Below, piece after piece: positions 17,093 through 26,096 of a DNA stretch of 64,000 bases; position 1 is the first letter of the stretch, and the number at the start of each line of letters is the position of its first letter. The position numbers were made by a program, and so were the translations under genes. The DNA is from Paenibacillus alba (GTDB taxonomy: Bacteria; Bacillota; Bacilli; Paenibacillales; NBRC-103111). The DNA lies in NCBI RefSeq assembly GCF_013204855.1, contig NZ_JABMKZ010000002.1:248001-312000 (forward strand), in the 5' to 3' direction. The notes below the pieces were generated by a model that was given only the letters and a program-made list of their open reading frames with translations, did no database searches and was not told the origin of the DNA.

Positions 17093-17728
17093 TTACTCAT
17101 GAATGCTCCAGTCATAATTTTCAATTTTCGTAAGATTCCCAGTATCTTTGTTTCTCTCATACGCACAATGCAAGGTTTCGGAAACGTCAATAAACTCCAA
17201 AATAGAATCATCCATATTTAACATCTTTCCAACTGAAATCACTTGAAAATTCTCTGAGTTAGCAGAAAATTCATCATCTTCATATCCACTAAAGAAAACC
17301 CATCCCAAATCATGCTCATTATCTGGGTCGAAACGTAACATGAAGTTAAACTCATTTCTTGATAATACGTCATTACTTACTGTAATTTTCTTGTCAAAAT
17401 AATAGTCCATGTCCTTAGAATACGGATCCTCTAGCTGAGTGCTGCAAATATGTTCTGATTTAAAATCAATCAAGTCACCATGCTGAAGTGAACTCAAATA
17501 GTATGGCTGATTAGCTAACTTCCCACGGAAGTCAGTTTCATCTCGCTCAAGGATTTCCACCCACATTCTTTCAGCTTGACATCCATTATCAAATGTCTCC
17601 GTTGCCATGAATATTAGCTTAACTAAATCGCCTACCTTCAGTTGACTTATTACTTGATCGCTTGGAAGATAAAACGTATAAGGTGACTCTTTATGAATTT
17701 CAACAGCGCTATCTAATTTCCACGTCAT
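17093..17728 (-). CDS. DUF2314-like plus Imm33/DUF2185-like immunity protein
   Basis: A 211-residue protein with two regions. Residues 25-110 (VGDLVKLIFMA; AERMWVEILERDETDFRGKL, ANQPYYL) match the DUF2314 pattern. Residues 118-195 (VSRNEFNFMLR-like segment, DLGWVFFSGYEDDEF, ILEFIDVSETLHCAYER) match the Imm33/DUF2185 immunity-protein pattern with its SGYEDDE core. These families are known from polymorphic toxin loci as immunity proteins. It follows the effector-like gene at 17807-18733 by 78 bases, which fits a toxin-then-immunity order. Confidence 0.8.
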   Translation of the reverse strand: MTWKLDSAVEIHKESPYTFYLPSDQVISQLKVGDLVKLIFMATETFDNGCQAERMWVEILERDETDFRGKLANQPYYLSSLQHGDLIDFKSEHICSTQLEDPYSKDMDYYFDKKITVSNDVLSRNEFNFMLRFDPDNEHDLGWVFFSGYEDDEFSANSENFQVISVGKMLNMDDSILEFIDVSETLHCAYERNKDTGNLTKIENYDWSIHE

Positions 17729-17806
17729 TATCTATTTTCTCTCCTACGATTCGATTGTTATCTTCTTTTTGCCGTTCTTTGTTGTTTCACTTTGCTTATT
17801 CCCATT

Positions 17807-18733
17807 TTATTTATCTACTTCTGCTTCTTTCTTCTCCTCCTTTTTCTCATCATCTACTTTTCGCTTCTTATTATTATCGTCATTTTCTTGCTCTAGGTCT
17901 GGTACAGTGTTTGCTTCTAGTGCTCTCTTCGCCGCGCGATCTCTAAGTTGTTTTTGATAATGTTCATATCTAGCAACGAAATTATCTTGAGTTATGTCAG
18001 GAATGCCATCTTTAGCTTTATTTGCTCTGAAAAATACAAACCATTTAGTTATGATTTGCTCTGGTGATAGATTGAAATCTTCGGATGCCTTTATGGTTTC
18101 AACAATTAAATTATTCGTACGTGCAGTCTGCTTCTTTTTCCTCTCAGCATCCGCAGTTGCTGCCGCAATTCTGGCTGAGTCCTCAGCGTCCTGCAAAACA
18201 ATATCTTCATCCCTTGCTTCATCATCCGTATAGTGATCTACCCCATCTAACATCGATTGGTATCGAGCAGCGTAGCCACTTAAAGCTTTCTCGTCTCCAC
18301 GATTTAGATGTGTATCAATTAAATCTCCCTCATCTGTATAATAGGCTCGGTTTCGTCCTCCATCTTGTGTAATATGAAAGGAAGAGACCCACCTTGGACT
18401 TATAAATTCATAATCCAAACTACCTGCAAAAGCTTGAGAATCAGGGAAAACTGTTGCATGAGTTGACGACGAAAATTCTTGAACTCTGCTATCTGTTCCC
18501 TGTCTATTATTTGGGACATCTTTATATAATCTTTTAGGCTGGATAACATTATTATTGGTGAGTAATTGCCCTACCATTTTATTCCCAACAGTACGTTGAA
18601 GTTGTGTAATCATATTGCCTGATAAATTACCAAGAGATAAATGATTACTCGTAGATTCTTTCTTACTACTGGGGGCAATGTCTTTTGGTTGTGGCGTGTT
18701 TTGACTAGATTTATGAACTTTCCCATCACGCAT
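17807..18733 (-). CDS. Effector-like protein with an eCIS/DUF4157-type leader motif
   Basis: A 308-residue soluble protein. The ATG is chosen because GAGGAGGG lies 10 bases upstream; an in-frame GTG at 18742 sits within the binding site. Residues 40-70 contain ITQLQRTVGNKMVGQLLTNN followed by VIQPKR. This resembles the LQRTIGN-x-AVxxLL-x(n)-IQ leader found at the N-terminus of many effectors of extracellular contractile injection systems and related DUF4157 proteins. No HExxH motif is present, so DUF4157 itself is not supported. The middle (about 75-150) is a possible enzyme fold, and the last 50 residues are a highly charged Asp/Glu/Lys tail. The adjacent immunity-like gene supports a toxin role. 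Target unknown. Confidence 0.6.
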   Translation of the reverse strand: MRDGKVHKSSQNTPQPKDIAPSSKKESTSNHLSLGNLSGNMITQLQRTVGNKMVGQLLTNNNVIQPKRLYKDVPNNRQGTDSRVQEFSSSTHATVFPDSQAFAGSLDYEFISPRWVSSFHITQDGGRNRAYYTDEGDLIDTHLNRGDEKALSGYAARYQSMLDGVDHYTDDEARDEDIVLQDAEDSARIAAATADAERKKKQTARTNNLIVETIKASEDFNLSPEQIITKWFVFFRANKAKDGIPDITQDNFVARYEHYQKQLRDRAAKRALEANTVPDLEQENDDNNKKRKVDDEKKEEKKEAEVDK

Positions 18734-18840
18734 CCTCCTCACTCCCTCCTCATTTCAATAATCCACAATAGATCTATTTTATTAGATAAAACAACATATT
18801 ATTCAGAGCTGCCCTTCAGCATTTACAAGCGTACAATAAA

Positions 18841-18974
18841 AGAGAGTGCAAACGAGTCAACGTCTACACTCCCGCACCACGATAGCTGCTTTTAAGGGCG
18901 GTTGGCTTTAGACTTATAGGCAAGGCGTTACAATAGACCGCGTTCCTCGTCAAAAGGGCGGTCTCTTTCTTTTT
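18841..18974. ncRNA. Structured intergenic RNA, possible type I toxin-antitoxin remnant
   Basis: The segment contains GAGTGCA/TACACTC arms near 18843-18871, then AAGGGCGGTTGG and a hairpin AGACCGC / GCGGTCT (18935-18941 and 18958-18964) followed by TTTCTTTTTC. The order resembles the 3' region of TxpA/BsrG-type (holin-like toxin) loci of Bacillales, from memory only. No small hydrophobic toxin gene is seen in the neighbourhood, so it may be a decayed locus. Confidence 0.3.
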
Positions 18975-19010
18975 CTGCGAAAGTTCGATGCATGAAACTC
19001 ATCATGGAAT

Positions 19011-19532
19011 TTAATCGTAGCCACAACCAAATTCGCAAACAAAAAATTTATTTTCTGTTTCTCCAAAACAATGATGACACGCATATATATCAATCACTTC
19101 TATTAAGCTTGCCTGACTATGTTGAGCTCTAAATTGCTCAATTCGTTCTTTTGGAAATTCATTATGATTTAACCAATCTGTTACTTCATTAATAAATTCT
19201 AAAGGACTATACTGCTTTATGTTTAAGTTTTTGTGATGACTAGGGATCCAAATAGTTTTTAAAATTTCAGCCCATCTTGCTTCTGTAATTGACTCGTCAT
19301 CCAGATTCCATTCATTTTCGGAATAAAGCCATTTAATAAACAATATGCTATAGGCTTGCTGATAATCATCAACATATGACTTATTAATAGATATATAATT
19401 CACACCAACTGGATATTTAAACGAATCTATCTCATCAAACACGTACTTTCTTAAATCAACTGCTGCGGCTATTTCAGAAAAATAATCAACATTATTTAAT
19501 AACTCCGTAATGCAATCAATTATTTTATTCAT
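19011..19532 (-). CDS. Hypothetical protein with Cys/His-rich end, possible immunity protein
   Basis: A 173-residue, AT-rich, acidic helical protein. The end YACHHCFGETENKFFVCEFG, then CGYD, has four Cys and two His that could bind a metal. No family is recognised. It starts 21 bases after a weak GGTGAACG site. The neighbourhood of immunity-like genes suggests the same role, but there is no toxin gene directly in front. Confidence 0.65.
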   Translation of the reverse strand: MNKIIDCITELLNNVDYFSEIAAAVDLRKYVFDEIDSFKYPVGVNYISINKSYVDDYQQAYSILFIKWLYSENEWNLDDESITEARWAEILKTIWIPSHHKNLNIKQYSPLEFINEVTDWLNHNEFPKERIEQFRAQHSQASLIEVIDIYACHHCFGETENKFFVCEFGCGYD

Positions 19533-19789
19533 TTTTCGTTCACCTCATTCACTCCCACATCTTATAATCACCATATATTTAAAATCGTGCTTTCATTGAT
19601 TGAGTTAGTGACCTAACATCCTTTTATCAACATGTAAATATGTATGAATTACCATTTCCTTCTTGTTATTATACAACGAAAATCCAGCTTAGAATATGAA
19701 ACCCATCATTCCTCCTCTAGTTGTCGTTTCCTTCATCATCGAAACAATTGCTCCTTTGAAGCGTATGATTATAAAAGGAGTTGATGAAA

Positions 19790-19990
19790 ATGATTTTCAT
19801 TTGTTTTCTCTTCATAATTTTTGCGGTGTTGAACATCTTTTACCCTACTTTTGGTTGGCGTTTGAGATATGGTTGGATGGTTAATGGTGATTCAGAACCA
19901 AGTGATGCTTACATTCTGATGAGTAGAATTAGCAGTGTAATTGTACTGATCGTATTTCTTAGTGTTATGCTTCCTTATTTTTTCTCATAA
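19790..19990 (+). CDS. DUF6199-like small membrane protein
   Basis: A 66-residue protein starting at the ATG 9 bases after AAAAGGAG (an ATG at 19784 is too close to it). Two membrane helices (about 1-20 and 44-64) flank a loop FGWRLRYGWMVNGDSEPSDA, which fits the W-x(n)-EPSDxY pattern of DUF6199. Function unknown. A terminator follows. Confidence 0.7.
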   Translation: MIFICFLFIIFAVLNIFYPTFGWRLRYGWMVNGDSEPSDAYILMSRISSVIVLIVFLSVMLPYFFS

Positions 19991-20008
19991 AGTTTGAAAC
20001 AACCTTTC

Positions 20009-20030
20009 AACCGCAATAGCGGTTTTTTTG
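20009..20030 (+). terminator. Rho-independent terminator
   Basis: AACCGC / GCGGTT with loop AATA, followed by a T-run. Confidence 0.8.
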
Positions 20031-20139
20031 CTTTTCTCCAATCAGTTTAGTTCAAATTTCGTGCATTCAGAATAAATTTTCAAGACAACAAGGGAACTTC
20101 TCTAGACCTACTCTTGTCTAATAGGATGGGGGTGAACAG

Positions 20140-20676
20140 ATGGATTATCAATATCTGACCTATATGAATCACATAGACAAAACCGATCTGAACCATCTGA
20201 TGACCGAGTATGGGCCTGATGTGTGGAAATATGCTTATGCGATCACACGAAACCGCGAGCAGGCGAGCGATGTGGCCCAAGAGGTTTTTATTAAGGTGTA
20301 CAACCATATCGGTTCCTATCGCGGGCAATCCTCGTTGAAGACGTGGTTATTGTCCATTACGAGGAATGAAGCGATCAATGTGCGCAGGTCAAGCTATGTG
20401 CGTCGCATTATATTGTTTGAGAAAGTGAAGCCTCACGCTACTGGGGCGTCCGCCGAAGTGGCTTTTTTGGGCGAACAATCGGCCAGGGATATTTGGGCAA
20501 TTGTGATGAGCTTGTCAACCAAACTTCGTGAAGTCCTTGTGCTGGATCTGGAACATGATCTTAAGATGTCCGAAATGGCTCGCCTATTGAATGTGTCGGA
20601 GGGCACGGTCAAGTCAAGACTTAGCCGCGCGCGCAAAATGGTAGAGAAGAAATGGAGGGAAAATGAACGTGAGTGA
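20140..20676 (+). CDS. ECF RNA polymerase sigma factor
   Basis: A 178-residue sigma-70 family protein of the extracytoplasmic-function group. Region 2 (about 20-90) holds YAYAITRNREQASDVAQEVF and GSYRGQSSLKTWLLSI; region 4 (about 115-170) is a helix-turn-helix with SEMARLLNVSEGTVKSRLSR. It starts after GATGGGGGTG. Its end overlaps the next gene by 14 bases, which is probably its regulator. The N-terminal 15 residues extend beyond the usual sigma-W-like start. Confidence 0.93.
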   Translation: MDYQYLTYMNHIDKTDLNHLMTEYGPDVWKYAYAITRNREQASDVAQEVFIKVYNHIGSYRGQSSLKTWLLSITRNEAINVRRSSYVRRIILFEKVKPHATGASAEVAFLGEQSARDIWAIVMSLSTKLREVLVLDLEHDLKMSEMARLLNVSEGTVKSRLSRARKMVEKKWRENERE

Positions 20677-21700
20677 ACCCAAACCAGCTTGGTACGAGAT
20701 TGCAAAAAAAGGCTCAATAGCAAGCACCCCATTTGATGAGGAACTAAAGCGGTCTGTACTAAGCAAGATTGATCGACGCGAAACGCGGTATTTGCAGTCG
20801 GTTAAACAAGTGCTCGCGGCAATAGTGGTATGCATGGCACTGGGATTGTCCTTGCTTCTTGTAACAAATGAAGGGGTTTTATTTAAAAAAAGCGAGCAAT
20901 CCGCATCCCCTCCGGCAGGAACTCCATTTCATTCCATTTCGGGTATTGATATAAAGGAGCATCCTTTTGCTTATAAGCTGCTCGATGCCAGAATCACTGG
21001 CAATGGCAGCATAATTTCCATGAACGACCCCGACATCCTGCCTGGATTGGGCAATAAGGTGAACCCGCTGCACGCCTATGACAATCGGATGATCTACAAG
21101 ATCCCCTATGCTGATATCGAAGTGCTGAGCAAAAAGGATATGGACGGTTTTGGCACCCTCTTGAAATATAAGGCGATTAAGGATGACCCCAAGCTGCCAT
21201 ACTTCAAAAAAGGGGACGAACATTTTGGTTACACCGTTGACGGCTTAACCGGACCTGAGGTTATTTATGACTTTGGAACTGCTAACCTCTACGATGCTCA
21301 GATGGCAGTCACGCGTGTTTTTGGTCACCAGGCTCTAAAAATATGGCTAGTATGCGGAGCCGATAGTATCCGTGTATGTACTTATTATAATAGAGAGCAA
21401 AACGGAGGAATGGCCAGTTATCTGGAGTTCGATAATGCGACGATGTACGAACGCGATCTTAACGGGGATGGATTGGAAGAAGCAATCGCTGTTTCTAATA
21501 CAACTGGACAGATTTATATCTTCAAGGAAAACGCGGAGCAGTTATACTGGGTCAGCGTACGAGAGGCGCTTGGGGCAGGCGAACAAGATGTAGTGTCCTA
21601 CGAAGAAGCATCAGGAATGTTTACGGTGCTGAATCAGGATATTGGTCTCAGGAAGTACCGATATACCGAGAATGCGGATAAGTTTGTGTTAGTGAAATAA
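20663..21700 (+). CDS. Putative anti-sigma or signal protein downstream of the ECF sigma factor
   Basis: A 345-residue protein with a short cytoplasmic N-terminus (1-45, polar), one membrane helix (about 48-68, VLAAIVVCMALGLSLLLVTN) and an extracytoplasmic domain of about 275 residues. The phrase RDLNGDGLEEAIAVSNTTGQ (about 255-275) is a calcium-binding VCBS/FG-GAP-like repeat. The size and one-helix topology fit an anti-sigma factor with an outside sensor domain, but no ZAS zinc motif is visible. It overlaps the sigma gene by 14 bases. Confidence 0.8.
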   Translation: MNVSEPKPAWYEIAKKGSIASTPFDEELKRSVLSKIDRRETRYLQSVKQVLAAIVVCMALGLSLLLVTNEGVLFKKSEQSASPPAGTPFHSISGIDIKEHPFAYKLLDARITGNGSIISMNDPDILPGLGNKVNPLHAYDNRMIYKIPYADIEVLSKKDMDGFGTLLKYKAIKDDPKLPYFKKGDEHFGYTVDGLTGPEVIYDFGTANLYDAQMAVTRVFGHQALKIWLVCGADSIRVCTYYNREQNGGMASYLEFDNATMYERDLNGDGLEEAIAVSNTTGQIYIFKENAEQLYWVSVREALGAGEQDVVSYEEASGMFTVLNQDIGLRKYRYTENADKFVLVK

Positions 21701-21720
21701 AGCAATTCGATTTAGAAGCA

Positions 21721-21757
21721 GCGCGCACCGATTGAAATTCCGGTGCGCGCTCGTTTT
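21721..21757 (+). terminator. Rho-independent terminator of the sigma operon
   Basis: GCGCGCACCG / CGGTGCGCGC arms with loop ATTGAAATTC, followed by TCGTTTT. Confidence 0.88.
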
Positions 21758-21758
21758 A

Positions 21759-22064
21759 TTAAATAAAGAAAAATGGCAAAAGAAATAATAAAGCAATGGA
21801 TGACCACAATAATGGGTTATAACCGCCAAAGCCCCAAGCTGTGGTTTGCGCCTTGTTTTTGAGTACTTTCAGCTCTTTTTTTACTTTACCAGGTTTGGTT
21901 GAAAGAACTGTAGCATTGTTGAAACCCTGGTTAATAAATAATCCATGTCCTGAGACATTGTCTAACGTTCCTACAACCTGAGTGCCATCATGAAGAACTG
22001 CACATACCTGTTGTCCAATGTAGGGTCTGCATGAATCTGCACATATTGGATAGATGGGTTGCAT
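21759..22064 (-). CDS. Small membrane-anchored protein, unknown
   Basis: A 101-residue protein with the binding site GAGGAGGAATCAGGA. Residues 8-60 (CRPYIGQQVCAVLHDGTQVV, GTLDNVSGHGLFINQG) look like a small SH3/LSm-like beta barrel with three Cys. The C-terminus is a helix (about 84-101, LLWSSIALLFLLPFFFI). Proteins of this kind occur in Bacillales as short spore-surface or membrane proteins; the role is not known. Confidence 0.75.
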   Translation of the reverse strand: MQPIYPICADSCRPYIGQQVCAVLHDGTQVVGTLDNVSGHGLFINQGFNNATVLSTKPGKVKKELKVLKNKAQTTAWGFGGYNPLLWSSIALLFLLPFFFI

Positions 22065-22113
22065 TCCTGATTCCTCCTCGTTTAAAAATCATATCAGCTT
22101 AATTTAAAACATG

Positions 22114-22257
22114 CTAAATAAAGGCCTCACTTATTGCATCATGCCAAATCCAAACCTCAGCATTACCTCCTTCAACAACAAGTCTCTTCATTTTATGGTG
22201 GTGATTAGCAGCATGACCTAGACAAGAATGTAGAATGGGAAAATTGTACTCTCCGTC
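22114..22257 (-). pseudogene. Possible decayed coding remnant between genes
   Basis: The 341 bases between 22064 and 22406 contain no convincing gene. An open frame between TAA (22258-22260) and TAG (22114) reads DGEYNFPILHSCLGHAANHH, then HKMKRLVVEGGNAEVWIWHD, which is protein-like but lacks a start. A different frame just upstream gives ANKLAPRSTADSFYKSCKTE, reminiscent of spore coat F-type sequence. This could be a frameshifted relic. Low certainty. Confidence 0.25.
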
Positions 22258-22313
22258 TTACACGACTTGTAGAATGAATCTGCAGTTGATCTCGGAGCCA
22301 ATTTATTAGGAAA

Positions 22314-22341
22314 AACAAAAAAGAAGAGGTTGCCCTCTTCT
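22314..22341 (-). terminator. Rho-independent terminator of the LacI/transport operon
   Basis: On the minus strand AGAAGAGG / CCTCTTCT with loop GCAA is followed by TTTTTTG. It is 65 bases after the lacI-type stop. Confidence 0.8.
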
Positions 22342-22405
22342 GTAAGTTTATTCGTGGTTTCTTTGTTAAGGAAGTTTAGCAGCCTGCTAAACAATAGGCA
22401 TATGC

Positions 22406-23431
22406 TCATACCGATGAACAAGAGTCTCGCTCAACAATCTTGCTATCTACGATCCAATGATTCGTAAATTCGCCCTCTAGGACAGACAACTTATGCATGA
22501 GCAGCTTGACGGATTGAACACCCAGCTCCGAAGGCTGCAAATCCATTCCCGTTAAGGAAGGCGTCACTTGATGCATCATAGAAAGATCACCGCAGATGAC
22601 GAACAATGAGATGTCCTCCGGTACGCTGTAACCGAGATCCTTCAGTGCATTCATCGCACTGAATGCCGTGCGGTCATCATCTGAGATAATGGCGGTCACC
22701 TTTTCTTCGAGATTTGCTAGTGTATTGTACGTTTCATCGTAACCATATCTCATATATTCCTCTGAATATATGAGCGGCTTGTAATGAATCATGTGCGGTT
22801 GAAGCTCGATCTGATGTGCCTCCAAGGCATGAATGAACGCCTCTGTCCGTACAATAGAAACGGTCATTTGCTGACCCGCGTTAAGAAACATGATGTTTCG
22901 ATGACCCTTGCTAATCAAATAGTTGCATATATCACGAATAATTTTGTCATTGTTGTTATTTACGGTAGAAACGTCCTCAATGCCTTGATTCATGATTTTG
23001 CCAACCGTGACAAAAGGAATTTGATTCTGATGCAGCAGCTGAATACGCCTATCTTCTTTCGTTGGACCTAGCACAATAGCACCGTCAATGGGGTAACTGG
23101 CAAGGGAAGGTGTCTTGACCTCCTCGACAGCTATCATGTCCAGCAGTACGCGATATCCATAAGTAGAAGCCTCCAGAATAACTCCGTTGATGAATTGATT
23201 ATGAAAGGCGCTGAAGAAGAAATTCCCGTGTGGAATCGTAAGGCCGATCGCCATTGTTTTCTTAGTGACTAAACTCCTTGCAGTGTGATTCGGCACGTAG
23301 TTCAATTCTCTGGAAACCCTCAACACTCTTTCCGTCACCTTTGGACTTGTAGCTCTTTTCTGGCTAAATACATTGGATACGGTTCCTTTGGAAACTCCCG
23401 CCAGACGGGCGACATCGTCGATTTTTGCCAT
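22406..23431 (-). CDS. LacI-family transcriptional repressor
   Basis: A 341-residue repressor. Residues 1-50 carry the HTH MAKIDDVARLAGVSKGTVSN; the Leu hinge region RELNYVPNHTARSL follows, then a periplasmic-binding-protein-like sugar domain (55-340). It is the last gene of the Opp-type operon, 28 bases after the HAD gene, so it is probably autoregulated through the two 16-bp palindromes at 30341 and 30406. LacI repressors usually release DNA on binding a sugar, which suggests a glycoside or oligosaccharide inducer. Confidence 0.93.
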   Translation of the reverse strand: MAKIDDVARLAGVSKGTVSNVFSQKRATSPKVTERVLRVSRELNYVPNHTARSLVTKKTMAIGLTIPHGNFFFSAFHNQFINGVILEASTYGYRVLLDMIAVEEVKTPSLASYPIDGAIVLGPTKEDRRIQLLHQNQIPFVTVGKIMNQGIEDVSTVNNNNDKIIRDICNYLISKGHRNIMFLNAGQQMTVSIVRTEAFIHALEAHQIELQPHMIHYKPLIYSEEYMRYGYDETYNTLANLEEKVTAIISDDDRTAFSAMNALKDLGYSVPEDISLFVICGDLSMMHQVTPSLTGMDLQPSELGVQSVKLLMHKLSVLEGEFTNHWIVDSKIVERDSCSSV

Positions 23432-23459
23432 TGTGCAGTAACATCCCCTCCAAGCAGAT

Positions 23460-24014
23460 TCAAGCTAATTGTAAATTAAGTACTTCCACCAAATCAATCA
23501 AGGCTTGCGGCTCACTTATGGTATAATTCGGAATTTCCCAATCATCTGCCGGTGCTTTCGGGTATCGCTGGGTCCAGCTTAGGAAAACACTGGTTATTCC
23601 TAATTGGTTAGCTCCTCTGACATCCCTGCTCAGGTTATTTCCAACCATAATGATTCGCGAATAATCCTTTTCGCTTAGATCCATTGCGCCAACTGCCGCC
23701 TTAAACATGCGAGGGCTGGGCTTTGAAGCTTTGACAGGCTCTGAATAGGTCAATGTTTCAAAATAATCATACAGGCCATTCTGGGTCAGTAAATTTTTGA
23801 AAGATTGCGCATCGCCGTCGGCGACAAGAGCCAGCCTGTAACCTCGTTCGGCAAGTGTCTTCACCATAATATCCGCGCCAGGAATCACTTTGCCATGAAT
23901 CACAATCCCTTGTTCATCGCGTATTTCAGTACCCTCATCGATAATTGTATCTCCACAATCCAAAAAAACAATTAATTTCTTTTCTTCGGCCTTAGATTCC
24001 GCTTGCTGTTTCAT
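23460..24014 (-). CDS. HAD-family hydrolase
   Basis: A 184-residue protein; the ATG at 24014 is 8 bases after GAGGGG and is preferred to one at 24023. Motif I is present as FLDCGDTIIDEG (the usual DxDxT/V has Cys-Gly between the Asp residues), motif III Lys is in EPVKASKPSPRMF, and motif IV in MVGNNLSRDVRGA. It resembles phosphatases of the GmhB/beta-phosphoglucomutase side of HAD. It overlaps oppF by 23 bases, so it is part of the transporter operon and could act on a phosphorylated sugar from the imported compound. Confidence 0.85.
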   Translation of the reverse strand: MKQQAESKAEEKKLIVFLDCGDTIIDEGTEIRDEQGIVIHGKVIPGADIMVKTLAERGYRLALVADGDAQSFKNLLTQNGLYDYFETLTYSEPVKASKPSPRMFKAAVGAMDLSEKDYSRIIMVGNNLSRDVRGANQLGITSVFLSWTQRYPKAPADDWEIPNYTISEPQALIDLVEVLNLQLA

Positions 24015-25023
24015 TCTCTGCACCCCTCAGATTTAATTCCTCCGCATAATGACAAGCTGTGAAGTGATTATGTCCTACTTCACGGAGCTGCGGAACTTCC
24101 TCTACACACTTATCTGTTCTATATGCGCATCTTGGATGAAAGTGGCAGCCGCTTGGCGGATTTGCCGGATTCGGAACCTCGCCTTCCAAGATGATCCTAT
24201 TCTTCTTCAGCTCCGGATCAGGCTGAGGTACTGCCGACATAAGTGCCTCTGTGTAGGGATGCCTAGGTTGGCTGAATAACGAATCCGTTGTTGCCAGCTC
24301 AACAATTCTTCCCAAGTGCATGACCGCGACTCTGTCCGATATGTTCTGCACGATAGAAAGATCATGTGAAATAAAAATATAAGTAATTTGGAACTGCTCC
24401 TGCAGGTCCTTAAGCAAGTTAATAATTTGCGCCTGAATGGAAACGTCCAAAGCGGATACAGCTTCATCACAAACGATGAGTCTAGGCTGTGTAATAAGTG
24501 CGCGGGCAATCGCGATACGTTGTCTTTGTCCGCCTGAGAAAGCATGTGGATAACGCTTCAAATAGCCTACATTTAACCCCGTCTTTTCTGCAATTTCCAT
24601 TACCTTTTCTTCGATTTGCGATTTTTTCAGCTTAAAATTAGCCGTTAACGGTTCAGAAATAATGTCGAATACGCTCATCCGCGGGCTCAGCGAGGAGTAC
24701 GGATCCTGGAATATCATCTGGATATCTTTTCTGAATTGCTTGGATTTTTTGCCTTTTAACTTGAGAAAGTCAATGCTTTGACCGTCTTCCGTATGGTAAA
24801 TCACGTCACCCGAGGATACGTTCATCCCTCTGACGATGCAGCGGCCAAGCGTAGTCTTGCCACAGCCGGATTCGCCAACGATGCTTAATGTTTCACCTGC
24901 CATTAACTCAAAAGAAATATTGTTCAGCACACGTACTGGAGTAGGCTTGCGAAATAGAGAAGTCTTGGATTTTACTTGAAAATCCTTATTCATGTTAACC
25001 ACATCGAGAATTGTTTTGGTCAT
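23992..25023 (-). CDS. Opp/Dpp-type ABC transporter ATP-binding protein (OppF-like)
   Basis: A 343-residue ATPase with Walker A GESGCGKT, Q loop MIFQDPYSSLSPRM, signature SGGQRQRIAIARA and Walker B LIVCDEAVSALD. The C-terminal GCHFHPRCAYRTDKC is the Cys-rich oligopeptide-transporter motif (OppF/DppF). It overlaps oppD by 4 bases. It drives uptake with OppD, OppB and OppC. Confidence 0.95.
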   Translation of the reverse strand: MTKTILDVVNMNKDFQVKSKTSLFRKPTPVRVLNNISFELMAGETLSIVGESGCGKTTLGRCIVRGMNVSSGDVIYHTEDGQSIDFLKLKGKKSKQFRKDIQMIFQDPYSSLSPRMSVFDIISEPLTANFKLKKSQIEEKVMEIAEKTGLNVGYLKRYPHAFSGGQRQRIAIARALITQPRLIVCDEAVSALDVSIQAQIINLLKDLQEQFQITYIFISHDLSIVQNISDRVAVMHLGRIVELATTDSLFSQPRHPYTEALMSAVPQPDPELKKNRIILEGEVPNPANPPSGCHFHPRCAYRTDKCVEEVPQLREVGHNHFTACHYAEELNLRGAENETASGI

Positions 25024-26063
25024 TGTGATTCTCCTTCACGCTGATCCGAATACAGAAAACATTTTACCATATGATGGTCTGAAATCCGAGTGCTTGGAAC
25101 TACCTTCGTGTTGCATACACCTTCTATTCGATCTTTGCAACGATCAAAGAATCCGCACATGGGAGGCATATTGATTGGCATTGGAACCGATCCCTCGATA
25201 GAGTCCAGTCGCTTGCTCTTGCCTCCTCCTAATCTTGGCATAGATTTCAGCAAGCCTTTCGTATACGGATGCTTTGGGTTATAAAATATTTCTTTGACAG
25301 GCGCCTGTTCGACAATCTTGCCCAAATACATGACGGCTACTTCGTCACACATCTGTGCGATGATGCCCAGATCATGCGTGACGAGCAGAATAGCCATCCC
25401 AAACTCCGCTTGAAGTCCACGCATTAATTCGAGCACCTGAGCTTGAATGGTCACATCGAGCGCTGTTGTTGGCTCATCAGCAATCAACAGTTCAGGATTG
25501 CAAGATAGTGCCATCGAGATCATCGCCCGCTGCCGCATACCTCCGGAAAACTCATGCGGATATTGGTCAAATCGCTTCTCTTGATCGGATATTCCCACTT
25601 TGGCCAGCATTTCGAGGGCAATCTTTTTGGCTTCTTTTTTGTTTTTGGTACGGTGGATTTGAATCGCTTCCATAATTTGATTGCCGATTGTATACATAGG
25701 CGAGAAAGCGGTCATCGGTTCTTGAAAGATCATGGCAATTTTCCGCCCGCGAATGGAACGGATCTGCTTGCTGGTCGGATTTAAAGACAACAAATTTAGA
25801 TTTTTCAAGGACTCTTCAGATTGAGAATGATAAACAATGCTTCCCGTCGTTTCACATTCCTTGGGATTAATACTGATAATCGCTCTGCTGGTCAGACTTT
25901 TACCACAACCGGATTCGCCTACAAGTCCCAATGTTTTTCCTTTATGGATTTCAAAATCGACCCCGTCCACCGCATTCATTTCCCCATTATCCATCTGAAT
26001 CCGAATTCTAAGGTTCTGAACGGACAGTAAGGGCTGCTCAGTCTGAGCCGCTTGAGTCGTCAT
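25020..26063 (-). CDS. Opp/Dpp-type ABC transporter ATP-binding protein (OppD-like)
   Basis: A 347-residue ATPase with Walker [13 protein letters not shown] loop [14 protein letters not shown], signature [14 protein letters not shown] and Walker [13 protein letters not shown]. The C-terminus has a Cys-containing OppD extension ([16 protein letters not shown]). Starts 34 bases after oppC and overlaps oppF by 4. The Opp family includes transporters for oligosaccharides as well as peptides. Confidence 0.95.
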   Translation of the reverse strand: MTTQAAQTEQPLLSVQNLRIRIQMDNGEMNAVDGVDFEIHKGKTLGLVGESGCGKSLTSRAIISINPKECETTGSIVYHSQSEESLKNLNLLSLNPTSKQIRSIRGRKIAMIFQEPMTAFSPMYTIGNQIMEAIQIHRTKNKKEAKKIALEMLAKVGISDQEKRFDQYPHEFSGGMRQRAMISMALSCNPELLIADEPTTALDVTIQAQVLELMRGLQAEFGMAILLVTHDLGIIAQMCDEVAVMYLGKIVEQAPVKEIFYNPKHPYTKGLLKSMPRLGGGKSKRLDSIEGSVPMPINMPPMCGFFDRCKDRIEGVCNTKVVPSTRISDHHMVKCFLYSDQREGESQ

Positions 26064-26096
26064 GCTATCCCCTCGCTTGCCTCTTATTTTAGTCGG

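Noticed and set aside
22218..22421. 67-codon frame between the Ena-like small gene region and lacI
   Set aside because: It overlaps the terminator of the LacI operon and has no binding site; part of a possible relic instead.
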